From NCBI RefSeq assembly GCF_031755915.1, contig NC_083379.1, positions 19,602,001 to 19,666,000 of the forward strand: a stretch of DNA of 64,000 nt, in the 5' to 3' direction. Shown here piece by piece: positions 1-11,400 of the stretch (its first letter is position 1; the number at the start of each line of letters is the position of its first letter). The position numbers and the translations under genes were made by a program. The stretch comes from Ziziphus jujuba (taxonomy: Eukaryota > Streptophyta > Magnoliopsida > Rosales > Rhamnaceae). The notes beneath the pieces are model-generated. The model was not told the DNA's origin. It saw only the letters and a list, made by a program, of their open reading frames with translations, and made no database searches.

Positions 1-174
1 TTTTTATATGCTACTAGTCTAAGAAACTCAAGTTAATATGTACTTTGTAATGGTGTCTCAATCAATGCAAAATTTGATATAGACAAAAAGTCAAATTGGC
101 CTCATTTAATCAACGCCTGTCAACTTGGTCAATGTGAGAAAAATTTCCAGTGTACCTCAGGACGGGGTGTTACA
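1..174 (-). repeat. Partial LTR (TGTAACACCCCGTCC family), 5' edge
   Basis: Read on the minus strand from 174 leftwards, this begins TGTAACACCCCGTCC and then follows, with substitutions, the first ~170 bases of the solo LTR at 32897. Shared landmarks are the CCCGTCC block, a GTTGACC block and a GACTAG motif. It is therefore the 5' edge of an LTR of the same family in inverse orientation, continuing beyond the left end of the window. Its edge at 174 abuts copia coding sequence directly, so it probably inserted into that copia element. The second target-site copy is outside the window. Confidence 0.75.
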
Positions 175-1840
175 AGCAACCCCATGGGAGGCAACCTCCT
201 ATGTGGATAGGTGATTATGATAGTGGAGAAGGTCTATTTGAGGATGAAATTCATATGGCACTAGTGGTATCAACTAATCCATTGTATTTTGAGGAAGCTG
301 TGAAGTGCAAATTGGAGATTGGCCATGGATAGTGAAATCAAATCCATTGAGAAGAACAAAACATGGACACTCATTGAGCTTCCAACTAAAGCCAAAAGAA
401 TTGGAGTGAAGTGGATTTACAAAACCAAATACAATGAGCATGGAAAGATTGATTGGTACAAGGCTTGTTTGGTTGCTAAAGGGTACTTGTAGAAGCATGG
501 AATAGATTACATAGAAATTTTTGCACCAGTGGCAAGGATGGATACAGTAAGGATGATTATTGCTCTAGCTGCACTAAAGGATTGGAAGATTTTTCAGCTG
601 GATGTCAAGTCGGCTTTTTTCCATGGTAAGCTGAGTGAAGATGTTTGTTTGGAGCAGCCAAGAAGGTATGAAGAAAAAAAAAAGGCAATGAGCATTTGGT
701 TTACAAATCACACAAAGTTTTTTATAGATTAAAACAAGGTCCATGAGCTTGATTTAGTTTAATCAAAGCACATTTCATTGGTGAAGGGTTTCAAAGGTGT
801 GATAGCGAGTAGTTATCATTCATAAAGAGAAGTGGAGAAGGAAAAATTATCATTGTAAGTGTTTATGTTGATGATTTAATTTTTACTGGTGACGATGAAG
901 TTATGATGTCTGAATTTAAAAGCTCTATGTTAAAAGAGTTTAATATGTCTGACTTGGGGACGATGAGGGTTTTTCTTGAGATCGAGGTGCTACAAGAGCC
1001 TGATGGTATTTACATATGTCAAAGGAAATACACATTGGAGGTTTTAAGAAGGTTTGGTATGATGGAAAGTAATTCAGTGTGCAGTCTAATAATTCCAGGT
1101 TTCAAATTGAGCAAAGATGGAGAGGGAGTCCTGATCGATAAGACATACTACAATCAGTTGATGGAGAGTTTAATGTATCTCACTACCACGAGACCAGAAA
1201 TGATGTTTGCTACTTGTCTCATAAGTAGATATATGGAAAAACCAATGGAGAGTTATCTACAAGCAGCTAAGAGAGTACTTCAATACTTAAAAGGGACTAT
1301 GAATTATGGGATTCATTATAAGAAAGGAGGAGATGGTGAGTTGTTGGCATTTATAGATAGCAATTGTGCTAGAGATATGGAGGATAAGAAGGGTACATCT
1401 GGGTGTGTGTTTTTAATGAGTTTAGGTGCTGTTTTATGGTGTTCAAAAAGCAGCCTATTGTGACTTCATCAATCACAGAAGTTGAGCTCGTGGCAACTGC
1501 AGTCTGTGCTTATCAAGGAGTCTGAATGAAGAGGATTTTAAAGGAGCTAGAACATTCTGGTGGAGGATGTACTACTGTGATGTATGGCAATAGCTCAACC
1601 ATCAAGTTGTCTAAAAATCAAGTTATGCATGGTTGCAGCATGCATATTGATGTAAGGTTTCATTTCTTAAGGAATCTTAGTAAGGATGGTACAATTGATT
1701 TAGTTCATTGTGGGAGTTAGGATCAAATGGCGAATATGATGACCAAATTATTGAAGCTTGAAGTTTTTTAGAAGCTTCGAAAGCTACTGGGAGTTTATGA
1801 GATTTCTAGCATAAACTAATTTGCTTCATAACATTTAGTT
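175..1840 (+). pseudogene. Ty1/copia pol relic (reverse transcriptase and RNase H)
   Basis: This is a decayed copia polyprotein. From about 190 to 330 lies the segment before the reverse transcriptase (GRQPPMWIGDY, then FEEAVK). The reverse transcriptase core runs from about 330 to 1000 and includes KTWTLIELP, GVKWIYKTKYNEHGKID, FAPVARMDT and DVKSAFFHGKL. The catalytic VDD lies in YVDDLIFTGDDE near 862-900. RNase H follows at about 1340-1700 with STSG-like and HIDVRFHF-type blocks. Frame shifts (near 310, 730 and 1460) and stops (for example a TAG at about 490 for Gln) break the frame, so it is inactive. gag, protease and integrase core are absent because the left side is interrupted by the inverted LTR at 174. 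Confidence 0.9.
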
Positions 1841-2127
1841 TAAGGGAGGGAATGAAAGAGTGTATTGGAGTTTTCTTTTTTCAGAATAATTCTCTGGTTT
1901 TCAAGGAAAGTCCTAGTTTTTAGGGAGATCTAATTGTATTTGACTTGTTCAAAAGCTTTTGTTATGACTTGGCTTTATTTTCACCAAAGTGGGCTGTTTT
2001 CTTGTTTCCTATTAAAATTGTGTATTGAATGGTTATTTAAGCCAAGGATATTATCAATAAAACTAAGTCATTCAATCCAGCTTATTGTGTTCTTATTCTT
2101 ACCCTTTTTAGATTAAAGTTCCCAACA
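1841..2127 (+). repeat. Copia polypurine tract and 3' LTR
   Basis: A purine run (about 1841-1852, TAAGGGAGGGAA) directly after the RNase H end is the polypurine tract. The LTR then runs from a TG at 1853 (or 1861) to CCCAACA ending at 2127, about 270 bp, which is short as usual for copia. Inside it are a TATA-like TTATTTAAG near 2032 and a possible AATAAA poly(A) signal at 2056-2061. The 5' LTR is not in the window. Confidence 0.7.
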
Positions 2128-2363
2128 CCTGTTTTCTTTTTATTTATCATTGAAATGCTGCACCTTGTGAAATAATTTTATAGTGAGGTGGGAGAAATAA
2201 GAAGGTGTGTTATTGGAGTGTGTTTTCTATAGAGGGAGTTTTTGGGGCAAACCTAACCTTTAGAGGAGATGCTGCTATATTTTCTGTAGGAATATCCAGT
2301 GGGGTTTCCTTTAGTCAAAGCTAGCCTTGGATATCAATGAGGATTCCTCGGAAGGTCCTGACA
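2128..2363 (+). repeat. LTR 3'-end relic related to the 32897-36304 solo LTR
   Basis: Several blocks match, in order, the last ~220 bases of the solo LTR ending at 36304. These are a GGAATAAG-like start, GTGTGTTTTC, a GAGG(A/T)TCTG..ATTTTCC block, AGGGTTTC-like, and a shared GGTCCTGA(C/T)A terminus. The match is diverged but colinear. It is a truncated LTR end lying right after the copia LTR. Unlike the copy at 36304, this one keeps the canonical CA terminus. Confidence 0.55.
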
Positions 2364-3654
2364 GTGCTCATCGTTTGTTCTTGTTGGTTCTAATCAGTGA
2401 AAAAATTCAATCGTTTGGTTAGTTATTATCACCAAAAATTATATTTTAACTTTTCAAAATTTGACTGTAACTAACTGAGTATTGGTTGGTCAGTTTTCAA
2501 TTGATTTTGGTATAGTAAAAATCCTCATTTTCTATCATTGATTGCATCAAACAAGGGAAGAGAGAAAGAAGAAATCCAGAGTCAAACCTGAGACAAAAAG
2601 AAATCTGATATAAAGAAAAAGACATTAATTTTTTAGTTTTATTTTATTTAATTGGTGAGAGTGAGACAGACACATAGAGTGGCTATGGTTCTAAGTTTAT
2701 GAGTTTGTGTAAGTAATACTTCAAAGAGCCTTAAATTTTGCAATTTTGTTTTTGCTTGGATTTTGAATTCCTTGCTTCTTCTTCTTCTTAGGTGTGTATA
2801 ATAAATATTTCAATAGAGCTTTAGATTTTATGGTTTTATTCTTGCTTGGAATTTGGGTTCCTTGCTTTTTCTCTTTTCATTAAATCTGCCTATGCTAAAT
2901 TGCCTCTGCTACTTATTTTGGGTTGACTACTTATTCTTCTTCATTAAATCTACCTTTGCTTATTATTTTTTCTTGGATTTTGGGTACCTATTTTGGTTTG
3001 CAAAGCCTCGCTTGATTCTTACGATACTGCCAAGTTTGTGCAGAGAGACAAAAGAGAAGAAAGAGAGAATTTTATGGTGTTTCTATTGAATCTTATAATG
3101 AGGACAAAACCTAGCTAGGGCACAACATGAGAAGAAAACGTGATATACTTGGTCAATTTTGGTGATTGACGGTTTTACAAGATGGGAAACCAAAGTCCAC
3201 CATTACCTTTTCATCAATGGTAGTTAATTGATTGACTTTGTTGATACGGTTCGACCAATTGGTTTTGCTAGTTATCTAGTTTTTATGCAACCTAATAAAA
3301 GTGTTATTCAACAGAGCATTCTTAAAGGACTCTTTAAACATCTTATACTTTCTATTTTGAAAAGTCAACTTTTAAAAAAGAGTTTCACTAACCTCTTTAT
3401 TTTGATTTTATTTGATTTTTTAAGTGTAAAGAATCAAATCTATTATTTATTTCAGTGTTATATTATTTTCTTTTAATGTAACACAAATACCTATACCATT
3501 ATTATAATATCTAAGAGATAATTTATATAAAAATAAAAAGGAAATATAAATATAGTAATAAATGCTTATAGGAAAATAAAAATAAAAAGCATACATAAAT
3601 AGTAAAAGTATCTTTTAAAATTTCACTCTTCATTATTATTATTATTATTTTGAA
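2364..3654. other. Intergenic, no gene seen
   Basis: AT-rich sequence without a convincing coding region. An imperfect direct duplication of about 85 bases is visible at roughly 2705-2782 and 2793-2872. Each copy has a GTGTA start, a TTTCAA/CTTCAA block and an ending TTGCTTGGA..TTCCTTGCTT. Short open frames here have no recognisable domain. Confidence 0.5.
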
Positions 3655-3900
3655 AGGAAAATCATATCATTAAAAAAGAAGAAAAAACATCCAGAAGTAA
3701 AAAATCCATAAGCCATTGTGGCCTTTCTTCTTACCAAATTTTAAAATGATTACAAAACAAAGCCTGAGGTGCCAAATGATGAGCTACTCCGTTAGCATTT
3801 CAAGGAACAAAAGTGCAAACCGGAGAAGGAGACACAGCCAACTTCATCCTTAGTGACTCAACTAGACAAAACTCAGACAAAAGAATTGCTTGAGAGCTAG
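3655..3900 (-). pseudogene. LINE-type RNase H-like (RVT_3) tail relic
   Basis: On the minus strand the translation carries NANGVAHHLAPQAL followed about 15 residues later by EERPQWLMDFLLLDV. This layout is that of the C-terminal part of the RNase H-like domain of plant LINE retrotransposons (pattern R-x-A-N-x-V-A-H-x-L-A, then a W/P-rich tail). A stop replaces the residue before NANG and the rest of the domain is decayed. An ATT/ATA-rich tract lies downstream on the minus strand, where a LINE 3' end would be. No other LINE coding part is in the window. Confidence 0.45.
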
Positions 3901-3945
3901 CTAGAAGAGAGAAACTCTAAATTTAACAGTGTTGTTTAGGAGACA

Positions 3946-3990
3946 ATTCTATATATATATAGAATATATATATATATATATATATATTCT
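3946..3990. repeat. AT microsatellite / AT palindrome
   Basis: A run of AT dinucleotides flanked by inverted TTCTATAT / ATATAGAA-type blocks, able to fold into a hairpin. Similar (AT)n tracts occur at about 5770-5790, 7567-7619, 15546-15570, 37600-37620, 37864-37886, 43850-43890 and 55984-56009. Confidence 0.8.
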
Positions 3991-6900
3991 ATCATAACTT
4001 AAAGATTAGTCGTTTTTTTTTTTTTTCTTTTTAATTCAAGATCATGCTTATTTTAAAAAGGATACAAAAAGGATACGTATTGTCCCGATAGAATTCCAAA
4101 CTTATTTTCCCAAACGAGAAAAAAATTTACTTGAACATCTGTCAATATATGGAAGATCTTTCTAGCAAAAATGCCATATGCAAAAATATTGCATTTTTTG
4201 CCAGCTAGGAAGTGAAAATAACAAAAGGAGGTGAAAATAAAATCATCCTATGTGCAATATTTTATATGCATTGGTCACAAGAACATCCTCTAGGAATTAT
4301 TACATATATATTTACATGAAACTACCGATTTACACGCATGACCACCAAACAAAATTTAGATTAAAAAAAATAATAATAATAATAAAAGAAGATTTGGTGG
4401 ACAGAAAATGAACGAGACGTACAGCTGTTAGATGAAAAATGTAACCAAGTTGGCATGCGGATGCATATAATATTGAAAATAATAAGTACAATAGAAACCC
4501 ATTCTAGAATTAAATATCACCCCATTGTCTATTCCTTTAACCTTAAAGAATGTTAATTGTTATCTTCAACATCACACAATTATATGGAATGTGACAATTT
4601 AATTAGTAATTATTAAAAAAAAATTAATTTTTTACATTTTAGGTTTTTAAAATTAAAAAATTTTAAAAATTAAATTCCATCATTATTAATTATCACATAA
4701 GCATGGTCATTCTAATGATCATCATTAGTGAATTTGAGACATCATCAATGATAAATAATAAAATTTTGAATCCTTCACAAAAAAAAAAAAAATAGTTGAT
4801 ATATATTTTGGATTAACAAAACAACTAGTTTTTGAATTTTTATTTTATGTTTTTACTTATTTTGACTTTCTATTATAAAGATATTAAAACAAATAAGAAT
4901 AGGCTTGCTACAGTGTTTTTTCCTTTGTTTTTTTAGGTTTTTATTCATTTTATTTCCTTTTAATTTTTTGAATTCTACTATTTGTTATTATTAAAGACAA
5001 TTACCATTTTATATGTTGAATTTTAATTAAAATGTTTAATTTTATTAATTTTTATTTTAAAATTTTAAAAATAAATCTTTTAATAGTAATTAATTCAAAT
5101 TGTCATTTGGCATGTATGATTTATTCATAATTATTCATCAATAATGATAAATAGTATTTTTTTAATTTTAGGTCATTACTTAAAAGATAGGCGCTACTTA
5201 TTATAATTTTCCATTTAAAATCCAAATGATAGAAAATGGCATCCAAAGGTAGTTTCATTCCTCAAGAAAGTATGTATATGGCAAGCTGCATGGACATGAA
5301 TACTACAAATTAATATAAAAAATATACCATATATAATAGCATATTTTTTATAACAATAATATTAAAATTATTAAAATATTTATTAAATGGTATGATAAAT
5401 ATGGTATATACATTATTATTGTTTTGTAAATAAATTATATATTATTAAATTTATATATTATTTTATAAATAAATTTGATAAATAATTTGATTCCTATACT
5501 ATTACTGTTTTTATAATCAAAGTGAATGGTAAAATTTAGTGGGCTACGTGCATGTTCACGTTTGAGGGCATGAAAACATCTGTTTCTCATGATTCCAACC
5601 AAAAGAGAGAGAATGAGCCTTAATGCGATAACATTGATTATTTATTATTATTTTTTCCCCTTTTTTGGAATCATGCATGTTGTTTCTCATGATTGTTCAA
5701 AGCGTGATAGATATTGAAAAAGAAAGTCCGTATATGCAAGACCTGCTGACCAACTTGATGGTGTGTGTGTATATATATATATATATATATGCCACCTAAA
5801 ATCCATGAAAGTAAATGAATACATCAGAAATAAGGGTAATTATATTTTGATATTTTTTAATTTTTAAAATTTTATAATTTAGATTTTTAATATTTTAATT
5901 TTATAATTTAAAATTTTAATTTTTTATTTTGTTATAGTTTGGATCTTATCTAAGTTTTAATTATTGATAGTCATAGTATATAACTGATATTAAATTGTAT
6001 TAATTTGAAACTAAAGCATTTTAAAATACAAAATATTAAAAATAATTTTAATATTTTACATTTTGGTATATATATATATTTTTTAAAAAAATTGATACAT
6101 GTTATCTTATTAACATTAAATTGTATCAAAATTCAAATTAAAAGATGTTCAACATGTAGATTTTTATAACTAATTTTAAAATTTTATACTTTTTATATTC
6201 TAGTTTTAAATTTGCTACTGTTTAATATAAATAATATGAGATAGTTGTTACACTTCATCAGTAAAACGTTAAATATGTTTATACTATTATAAATTAAAAA
6301 TTTTAAATTTAAATTGTTCGTATAAAAAGTTAATAACTTAAATTATGAAAATTTTAAAAGTAGAGGATATTTGCCATAATATATGTGAATTTTTTTCTTT
6401 TAATTGCAAGACTACATTTATTCCAATCAAATGGATTTATCTAATATTAGGTAAGGAAAGATTTCCATCTAAAGTTGCGATTTAAGCTAGGGATCTGAAA
6501 ATGTATCTTCAATTGTTTTAAATGACCCTAATTTAATATTCTTGACCATAATGAGCTCAAATTAAAATCTTTTCAAGTACGCTAAATGCTGCTTCATAAT
6601 TTTCATTGCTACTATATAACTCACAATTTTCACTTCACGGGCATATATGAATGACAAAAATGTTACCTAAAAACGCCCATATCTTTAACTACTATATTCT
6701 CTAAATATGAAAAATCATCTTTAAAAATTGAAGCAACAGTAAAATGAAACTCATTTTTTTGATAATAATGTCTCTGCTGCAAAGTGGCATGTGGACTAGC
6801 AGACGTAGGCATATGGCATATGCATCACTTTATCTGGTTTGGGACAGTGTGCTTAGAAGGTAAAGGAGGAGGATAGCAGTCTAATTTTTATTATTTTATT

Positions 6901-8250
6901 TTATTTTTTATTTTATTTTTGGGGTACTGTTGATGCATTCAATTTTCGATCATCCATCTATAGGCCTATATAACTGCTGTTTTCTGTGCCATAAATTTAT
7001 TGGCAACTGATGAAAACCCAGTAGATACCGTACAGCAAACATTTAACTTTTATTCATAAAAAAAAAAGATTTAACTTTTAATTTTTGAATTTATACACAT
7101 ATTTCTTAATACCATGCTTGACATAACTGATAAAATCGTTTGAAGAGTCTCCAAGCATAGTTTTTCCACTCATTATGTATATCAGTTTATACGTGTAAAA
7201 GATGTGCTATCTGAGGAAAAGTTGTATTGTATTTTATTATAATGAAAAGTGATGAATATATAGTACATGATAGAGGATCTCACGTGAGTCTCAAACACAT
7301 ATGTGATAAGCTCAACTTTATCATTATTGTTATCACATCTAGAATACAAAGGTTGAAGCATACACGAAGCCTAGACTGATTAGATCAACCAGTTATGTGA
7401 ATATCCGTTGGTTATTAAAAGAGTTATTACATGACATGTCAAAAGCAGCTGCTGCATTAGCACCAGATGGAATTGTGCTATCAATATGGTATGAGAAGAA
7501 GGGAAACAGTCCATGGAATTCTAATAATATATCAGTATTAATATATAGTTAACTTTAAACATGGAAATGTATATATATATATATATATTCCCTACCAGGA
7601 AATATATATATATATATATGTAAGCTAAAAATTTCCTTTTCTCCCTCTGCATTGAAAGAGGAAAAGTTGAAAGAGAGGAAAATATATCTGCATCATCATG
7701 TCAGGGTTCATGGTGATAAACTGATAATATATGATTTATAATTCCTACAATAAATATCTATATCGACATATTTACAAAAACAAATATGTATAAATATATA
7801 TCCACATCAGTTTGAAATCTTCAATCCCCAAATTATATTTGAAGGCTGTGATTAATTGTCATTTATTAAACCCACCAAAAAAGAAAGTGGAAACATCACG
7901 CATGACCTGACTGTCAAAATGCCCGCTAATGAAATCCAATCAATCAAAAATCCATAAAAACAAAAATCTCTTCCAAAATTTTTCCTTTTTCCAAAAAACA
8001 AAAAAGAAAAAAAGGAAAAAAAATGTTTGGCAAACAAAATACAAAATAAATAAAAGCTCTGCGAAAAACATATCCAACATTAATGATTCGTGGAAGTACA
8101 TCTTCTAAGACTTCGGAGACCGAATTGGACTCTTCCCCCAACTATAATTACGCAAATTGCCATCCCCACACTGCTATTCCTACTGTTTCCTTCTTCCCCC
8201 AAATTCAATTAAATACTCTGCAAAACCCTCGGCGTTATCTCTCTCCTCTC
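3991..8250. other. Intergenic AT-rich block, no gene seen
   Basis: More than 4 kb of very AT-rich DNA with poly(A)/poly(T) runs and AT microsatellites. No open frame has a recognisable domain on either strand. A possible MITE lies at about 4586-5115: the left end TGACAATTTAATTAGTAATTATT resembles, inverted, the right end near 5075-5112, but the arms are simple-sequence-like and I do not rely on it. The short minus-strand frames at 7850-8141 are Phe/Lys-rich artefacts of A/T runs. Confidence 0.5.
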
Positions 8251-8254
8251 CTTC

Positions 8255-8262
8255 CTATAAAG
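8255..8262 (+). promoter_or_regulatory. Candidate TATA box of the JmjC gene
   Basis: CTATAAAG lies 160 bases upstream of the chosen start codon. A T-run and a TCTCTCTC pyrimidine tract (8301-8316) follow, as is common around plant transcription starts and 5' leaders. No other TATA-like site is as well placed. The assignment is positional only. Confidence 0.4.
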
Positions 8263-8421
8263 AAGAATCTTTCTTTCATTTTTTTTTTTTTTTTGGGGCG
8301 TCTCTCTCTCTCTCACATTTTCTAGCCCGCCGGTTTGTTTTTCTTTTTCCAATCGGAGAGTGTGATTAAAAGGTTTCGTCTAATTTTATTTTTTTTAATT
8401 AATTTATTTTTGTTTTGCTCG

Positions 8422-11400
8422 ATGGAGGAAGAACCGTTGCCGGACCATTTGCGGTGCAACCGGAGTGACGGCCGGCAATGGCGGTGCAAAAGGAGGGTTA
8501 TGGAAAACATGAAGCTCTGCGAGATTCACTACCTCCAAGGCCGTCACCGGCAGTTCAAGGAAAAGGTACCCGAGTCTTTGAAACTTCAAAGGATGCGGAA
8601 AAAGAAGGCACTCAGTAACAATAATAACAATAATAGCAGAGACCAGAGCAGCGTCAAAATTAGGGTTAAGAAGGTCGAGAATTTGGCCAAGTTGATGAAG
8701 AGGAAGAAGAAGATGAAGGAGAATTTCAAGAGAGGCGCCGACGCGCAGTTGGAGTTGATCAGGATGGTTCTGAAGAGGGAGGTCGAGAAGAGGAAGAGGA
8801 ACAAGAAGAAGAAGAAGAAGAAAGACGAGGAGGAGGTTGTCGTGGAAGAGAATCAGAACAGCCAAGGAGGAGAGCTTATGAGATACCTTCCCAATGGTCT
8901 CATGGCAATCTCTTCCTCTCCATCTTCTTCTCCGAGGCAGCATTCTGGTTCCGAATCGCCTTGTAGAGTCAAGGTTGGGGTTGATTTTGGGGCCGTTAGG
9001 TATCGGCAATTCCGGTCCAAGAACATTGAGCCAATGCCTACTGGTACATTGCAGGTAAAAATAAAAATAAAATAAAATAAAATAAATTCTGTGCTTTTGT
9101 TTTTTCTTTTTTTTTTTTTTTTCCAATGGTGTTTCTTATTTTTATTTTTTAGGTTTTGCCCTATGCACGAAATGTAGCGGAATTGAGGAGAGCTAGGAAG
9201 AAGAAGTGCCATGGGTGTCATAAAAGTGTTTCGAGGATTCTAATCAAGTGTTCCAGTTGTCAAAAACAGTTCTTTTGCTTGGACTGCATCAGAGAGCGGT
9301 TTGTTTTATTCAGTTTTCGTTTGGTTGAGCTATCATGAATTTCAAAACTCTTGAAACTTTGTGGATCTTTTGTATTGCTTTATCGGGCATGTTGAATTTC
9401 ATACTACATTGTGATTTCTGTTGCTTATAAATATATGCTACTTAATTGTAGACTAATCTTCCCTCTTTATAGGCAGTTAGATGTAATGGTTTAATTGGAT
9501 TTAAAGAATTAAAAAAAAAAAAAAAAAATTCTAACGTTGTGCTAAGTTCTCTACCTATGTTAAGAAACTGTTGGTGATATTTTAAAACTTTGTACATATA
9601 AAGAAACCCTTAGACTGGTTTCTTCATCAGATGTCGGAATTCAATCGCTAGAGACTATTAAACCACCGGGACACCACAATGCTTAGATGTGGAATGATTT
9701 TGGTGAAACTGTATAAGGAATTTGGTGTTGCCATTGTGATGGAAATTGTTGCCTTTCTTCTTATCTGCTTGTGCATCTGTCTCTTCTGAAAACCATAAAA
9801 CCTTGCTTAACGGATAAAGTTTGTGCAAGAGGTCAAAGACTTCTGATTTTATTATCCTACTTTCTGTTGTTTCTTTTTTCAGTTTTATACTCATATGCTT
9901 ATACGATTGTTTGGAAATGCAGGGTGAAATAGCAAAGCATTTTAACTTTTAATTGTATGAGGCATAGATATAACACCATTTCATTGAGAGCATAATAGCT
10001 TAGTATCATTAAGTATAAAGAGTATAGTTTATAGACTCATTAGGGGGGAAGAGAGGGAGATGGAATTTCTCCATCCAGTAAATACTGGCTAGAAAGCTTC
10101 ATATGGACTAGAAGACCTGGTTATTGCCTTTTTCTCTTTTGCCAGAGGAGAAAGGAACACTACACAACACCTGATAATGTTTTTTTTTTTTTTTTTTTTT
10201 TTTTTAAGAGAAAAAAAGAAGTATTATCCGAACCTAGTACATTAATACACATAAATACCCTTCGAGTGGTGTCCAATGAGCAACTGGTTCATCATTCAGA
10301 TTCTGTTTATAGACCGGATGCTGCTGTATATTATGTTCTCAGTGAGAAGTCTCTGGCTTTAAATTGCATATGAATGATGATTGATTGAAAATCACTTCTT
10401 AATCTTTGTAGCTCCATGTTTGAAATTGTGAAATATTTATTGATCGGTTGTCAATATGTCATTTTTCTTTTTCTTTTTTTTATTTATTTTTATTTTAGGT
10501 ATTTAGAAAAACAAGAAGAAGTCAAGATGGCATGTCCAGTTTGTCGTAAAACTTGTACCTGTAAGGACTGCATTGCAAATCAATCTAAAGACACTGAAAG
10601 TAAGGTCTGACATCAAAGTTCGCTGATTTGTGAACTAGAGCAGGCTTAGTTTGATATAAAATGCTGATGGTTGAATTTATATGTACCCTGTTTCAGGATT
10701 TTTTGGGAGAAAAAAATAAAGCCGAAGTAATATTATGTTTCCATTATTTGATTTGTATGCTTCTTCCTGTATTAAAACAAATAAACCAAGACCAGGATGT
10801 CGAGCTAGAAACAGAGGCAATAATGAAAGGTAGCATAGCGATTCTCCTTATGTTAGTGTTCCGTGGATCAAATTTTAGATGGATAATGATAAACAAGGGA
10901 CTTATTCTTGTCTTTGTATGGACAGGGAAGAATCCCTTTAATCTTTATGTCAAGCAGGTTGAATTTAACTGCAATGAGCAATATTGCTGGTATGTTCCTG
11001 CATTTGGAAAGTTTCAATGTTAATAATGAGTTTAGTTATTTTGCTTCTGTTGATTCTTTGGTTTATGTTTTGCTTCTGGATCAGCAATAAATGTGAAGCT
11101 TCCATACTGGATCTCCATAGAAACTGCCCAAATTGTTCCTTTAACCTTTGTTTAAATTGTTCTCGTGATTTTTATCATGGGACCTTTCATGATAGTATTA
11201 ACATGTCTATCTCAAAGAACCCCAACAAAAAGAGAAGCCGTGTGTTTGGTAGCAAGCAACATTCAGAGAAGAAGCCAGTTAGAACCCCCAAACAGAATTT
11301 CAGTGATAAATTCTCTGATTCTTCTGCTTTACCATCTGACTTGAGACCTTGTAGTGATATTGGTGGTATCTCATGCCCACCCAAGGAGTTTGGTGGTTGT

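Noticed and set aside
4586..5115. MITE with inverted ends
   Set aside because: Arms are AT-rich and partly simple sequence, and no convincing duplication flanks them, so chance similarity is likely.
7852..8141. Minus-strand frames upstream of the JmjC gene
   Set aside because: Phe/Lys-rich translations of A/T runs; no homology pattern recognised.
8404..9221. Long minus-strand frames opposite the first JmjC exon
   Set aside because: Antisense shadows of the Lys-rich exon 1; low complexity and no domain.
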